From Clostridium sp. CAG:413 (lineage in GTDB: Bacteria; Bacillota; Clostridia; Oscillospirales; Acutalibacteraceae): DNA of 17,144 bases. The stretch covers positions 68,797 to 85,940 of the forward strand of contig FR888191.1 of NCBI GenBank assembly GCA_000431775.1. The letters run 5' to 3'. Both the position numbers and the translations under genes were made by a program. Positions 15,344 to 17,144 of this stretch are shown piece after piece. Below the pieces are notes generated by a model, which did no database searches, was not told the DNA's origin, and worked only from the letters and a program-made list of their open reading frames with translations. Numbering within the stretch: position 1 is the stretch's first letter; every line of letters begins with the position of its first letter.

Positions 15344-17014
15344 ATGAAGAAATTTGCAGCCGTATTATTAGCAGCTCTTATGCTCCTCACGGCGATGCCC
15401 CTATTCGCCTCCGCAGCGCAGAGCGGCTATGTCCATGACGAGGTGCTCGACGACGGCAACTACTATCACATGGAGTATGTCGAGCAGGAGGGATTCTTCG
15501 CAAACAGCATCAACCTCATGACCGCTCTCGGTCTCTATGACGACGCATGGTATAATTATTTCGACAAATCCGTCGATATCAACTATGCCAAGGTGATCCT
15601 TCTCTCACTTGTTGAGAAGGTCGAGGAGGAGTACGAGAATCAGGTCTATGAAGAGATCATAGGCGCTCTTGAAGGTACCTCGGATATTATGGGCGTTATT
15701 ACCAAGGTCGGTGATTTTACCGAGAAATTCTCCGATGCACTTAAATTCACTCAGTCTGCAGAGTGGAGCAAGTCCATCGAGATACTTAATGCCGCCATTA
15801 AGATCGCAAATTACGGCAACGAGGTCTATGAAGCATATATCAGGGGCTATGCCGCCATTCTCTCGGCAAAGGCTGCCAGCGTTTACTACGGCAACTTCCT
15901 GACCACCCTTGTTGATAACTGCGAGAACGAGGCCGTCAGAGCCGCCGCACTCGATATCAGAAACACCATTGATGCCGAGATGGCAGATGCCGTCAACGAG
16001 CTGATTAAGGAGCTTGTCGCCAACGCAGGTAAGGACGCAGCCGATCTTGCTGCAAATATCGCCATGGATTCCTACGGCGTCACCGCCGCTATCAAGTCCG
16101 GCTACAATACCGTCGCTTCCCTTTCAAATAAGATCTTCAATACCAAAGATAAATACGAATTTATGATGTCCCTTGTCGAAGTATATTACATTGAGGATTG
16201 CTTCGGCGCATGGGCGAAGGAATCCTTTGTTTCCGACGATGACGATGCCGCTGCGTTCGCTGAGAGCGTTGTTATCACCATCAGAGCTACAGGTGAGCAG
16301 CTGCTTGAGAACCTTGCAAACGCCACCACAAGCGCTCTCATAGCCCTTGTAAAGAACTACGACACCACCGAGATGCGTGTTAAGAGCGCAGTCGCTCTTG
16401 CAAAGCTCGAGGCGGCAAGAGCCATCTTTGAGGCAGGCGCGGACGCAGCCTTTAAGACTGATTTCACCGCTACCGGCAGAAGCAGTGTAATAATTCAGAG
16501 AGCTGCCGACAGCGCAACCGTGCTTTCAATCTCCAACGAGGCTCTTGACCTTACCGTCAACGATGCAGGCGCATTTATGAGCGTATACAGCAAGCCCCTT
16601 GACCAGTATATCAAGGTCGGCTATTTCTACGGCAACGGCGATTATGATTTCCGCCTGTGCGGCGCAGTCAGCGGCAACACGGCGTATGTAACCGTTCCCG
16701 GCTATTACCTCACCGTCGGAGTTTGCCCCGGCAGGATCATCACAGTCGAAAATGTCTGCTCCGCAACAGGTGCACCCGCTTTCAATGTCATTGATAACGG
16801 CACCGCTACAGGCGAGGACGTAATGTCGAGAGAATTCAGCACGAGCGTCCATCCGCTTACTACCTATAAGAATACGACCGGCGGCAGCAGCCTTCCCGGC
16901 AAAGATGACAACAAACCCTCCGGCAACACCATGACCCTCAAGGAACTCATCGACAAATTCTTTGCCGATCTTGTCCAGCGCTTCAAAGATCTTTTCAAAA
17001 TCTTCGACAAATAA
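15344..17014 (+). CDS. Secreted helical protein of unknown family with an amphipathic C-terminal tail
   Basis: I do not recognise a family. The 556-residue protein has a signal peptide (1-25, ending F-A-S-A-A). Residues ~45-365 are predicted by composition to be mostly alpha-helical, Ala/Glu-rich with several amphipathic stretches such as V-E-K-V-E-E-E-Y-E-N. Residues ~370-480 look like a small beta-domain, with alternating hydrophobics, two Cys (461, 472) and many Gly/Tyr. A flexible Gly/Ser/Pro/Asp linker (505-529) leads to a 27-residue amphipathic helix ending F-K-D-L-F-K-I-F-D-K. There is no sortase motif or transmembrane anchor. The tail parallels that of the PPC protein at 7922-9304 in placement and character, not in exact sequence. 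The ATG follows GAGGT by seven bases. It has its own promoter and terminator, so it is monocistronic. Confidence 0.8.
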   Translation: MKKFAAVLLAALMLLTAMPLFASAAQSGYVHDEVLDDGNYYHMEYVEQEGFFANSINLMTALGLYDDAWYNYFDKSVDINYAKVILLSLVEKVEEEYENQVYEEIIGALEGTSDIMGVITKVGDFTEKFSDALKFTQSAEWSKSIEILNAAIKIANYGNEVYEAYIRGYAAILSAKAASVYYGNFLTTLVDNCENEAVRAAALDIRNTIDAEMADAVNELIKELVANAGKDAADLAANIAMDSYGVTAAIKSGYNTVASLSNKIFNTKDKYEFMMSLVEVYYIEDCFGAWAKESFVSDDDDAAAFAESVVITIRATGEQLLENLANATTSALIALVKNYDTTEMRVKSAVALAKLEAARAIFEAGADAAFKTDFTATGRSSVIIQRAADSATVLSISNEALDLTVNDAGAFMSVYSKPLDQYIKVGYFYGNGDYDFRLCGAVSGNTAYVTVPGYYLTVGVCPGRIITVENVCSATGAPAFNVIDNGTATGEDVMSREFSTSVHPLTTYKNTTGGSSLPGKDDNKPSGNTMTLKELIDKFFADLVQRFKDLFKIFDK

Positions 17015-17032
17015 TCATAACGGTTTTATACG

Positions 17033-17062
17033 GCGGGCGGGGAGCGATCTCCGCCCGCTTTT
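17033..17062 (+). terminator. Intrinsic terminator after the 556-residue protein gene
   Basis: An 11-bp GC-rich stem with one G-T pair (17033-17043 with 17048-17058) and a GCGA tetraloop, followed by TTTT. Confidence 0.9.
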
Positions 17063-17105
17063 CGTTGATATATAAGGAATCCAGCTTATATTATATATAA
17101 AAATA

Positions 17106-17144
17106 ATGTCAAATTATGAAGAAACACACGGCGAGGTTGAGAAG
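17106..17144 (+). other. Possible start of a further gene, cut by the window edge
   Basis: Two ATG frames are open to the end. One, from 17106, reads M-S-N-Y-E-E-T-H. The other, from 17116, reads M-K-K-H-T-A-R-L-R and could begin a signal peptide. Neither has a convincing ribosome site. TTGATA (17065-17070) with TATATT or TATTAT 16-18 bases on could be a promoter. The true frame cannot be decided here. Confidence 0.25.

Overview
The window looks like a chromosomal segment of a low-to-mid GC Gram-positive gut or rumen Clostridium, most likely Oscillospiraceae/Ruminococcaceae. The basis is a groESL operon under a perfect HrcA/CIRCE operator, strong GGAGG-type ribosome binding sites, sigma-A promoters with 17-bp spacers, a sortase-type C-terminus, a BspA-like leucine-rich-repeat protein, and secreted proteins with K-rich signal peptides ending in A-S-A. 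The species assignment is inference. I see no rRNA, tRNA, CRISPR array, IS element or phage gene.

Layout, left to right. (1) 1-1483, plus strand: the 3' part of a membrane-anchored leucine-rich-repeat protein and a RimJ/RimL-type GNAT acetyltransferase. Next comes a 303-bp gap holding a short inverted-repeat element and a bidirectional terminator. (2) 5386-1787, minus strand: a four-gene cell-surface glycan operon in which every adjacent pair overlaps. The order is GT8 glycosyltransferase, VTT/TVP38-type membrane protein, Wzy/O-antigen-ligase-like protein, DUF4886 (SGNH-like) protein. It is driven by a near-consensus promoter at 5421-5449. (3) 5387-5672: divergent control region with both promoters, a 14-bp perfect palindrome and the CIRCE operator. 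(4) 5673-7620: groES-groEL and terminator. (5) 7922-17014, plus strand: five separately arranged genes, mostly with their own promoter and terminator. They are a secreted three-PPC-domain protein, a GPH-family sugar:cation symporter, a 1133-residue repeat-rich wall protein with an IPATG sorting signal, an HD-domain hydrolase, and a 556-residue secreted protein of unknown function. The last 39 bases may start another gene.

Apart from the chaperonin, the acetyltransferase and the HD protein, nearly everything concerns the cell envelope: glycan assembly, adhesive or binding surface proteins, and sugar uptake. The points most worth a second look are: the amphipathic C-terminal tails on two otherwise unrelated secreted proteins; a 42-residue Gly/Ile-rich hydrophobic segment inserted between two near-duplicate repeats of the wall protein; a VTT-family protein wired into a glycan polymerase/ligase operon; and a DUF4886 protein that appears to have lost its catalytic Ser and His.
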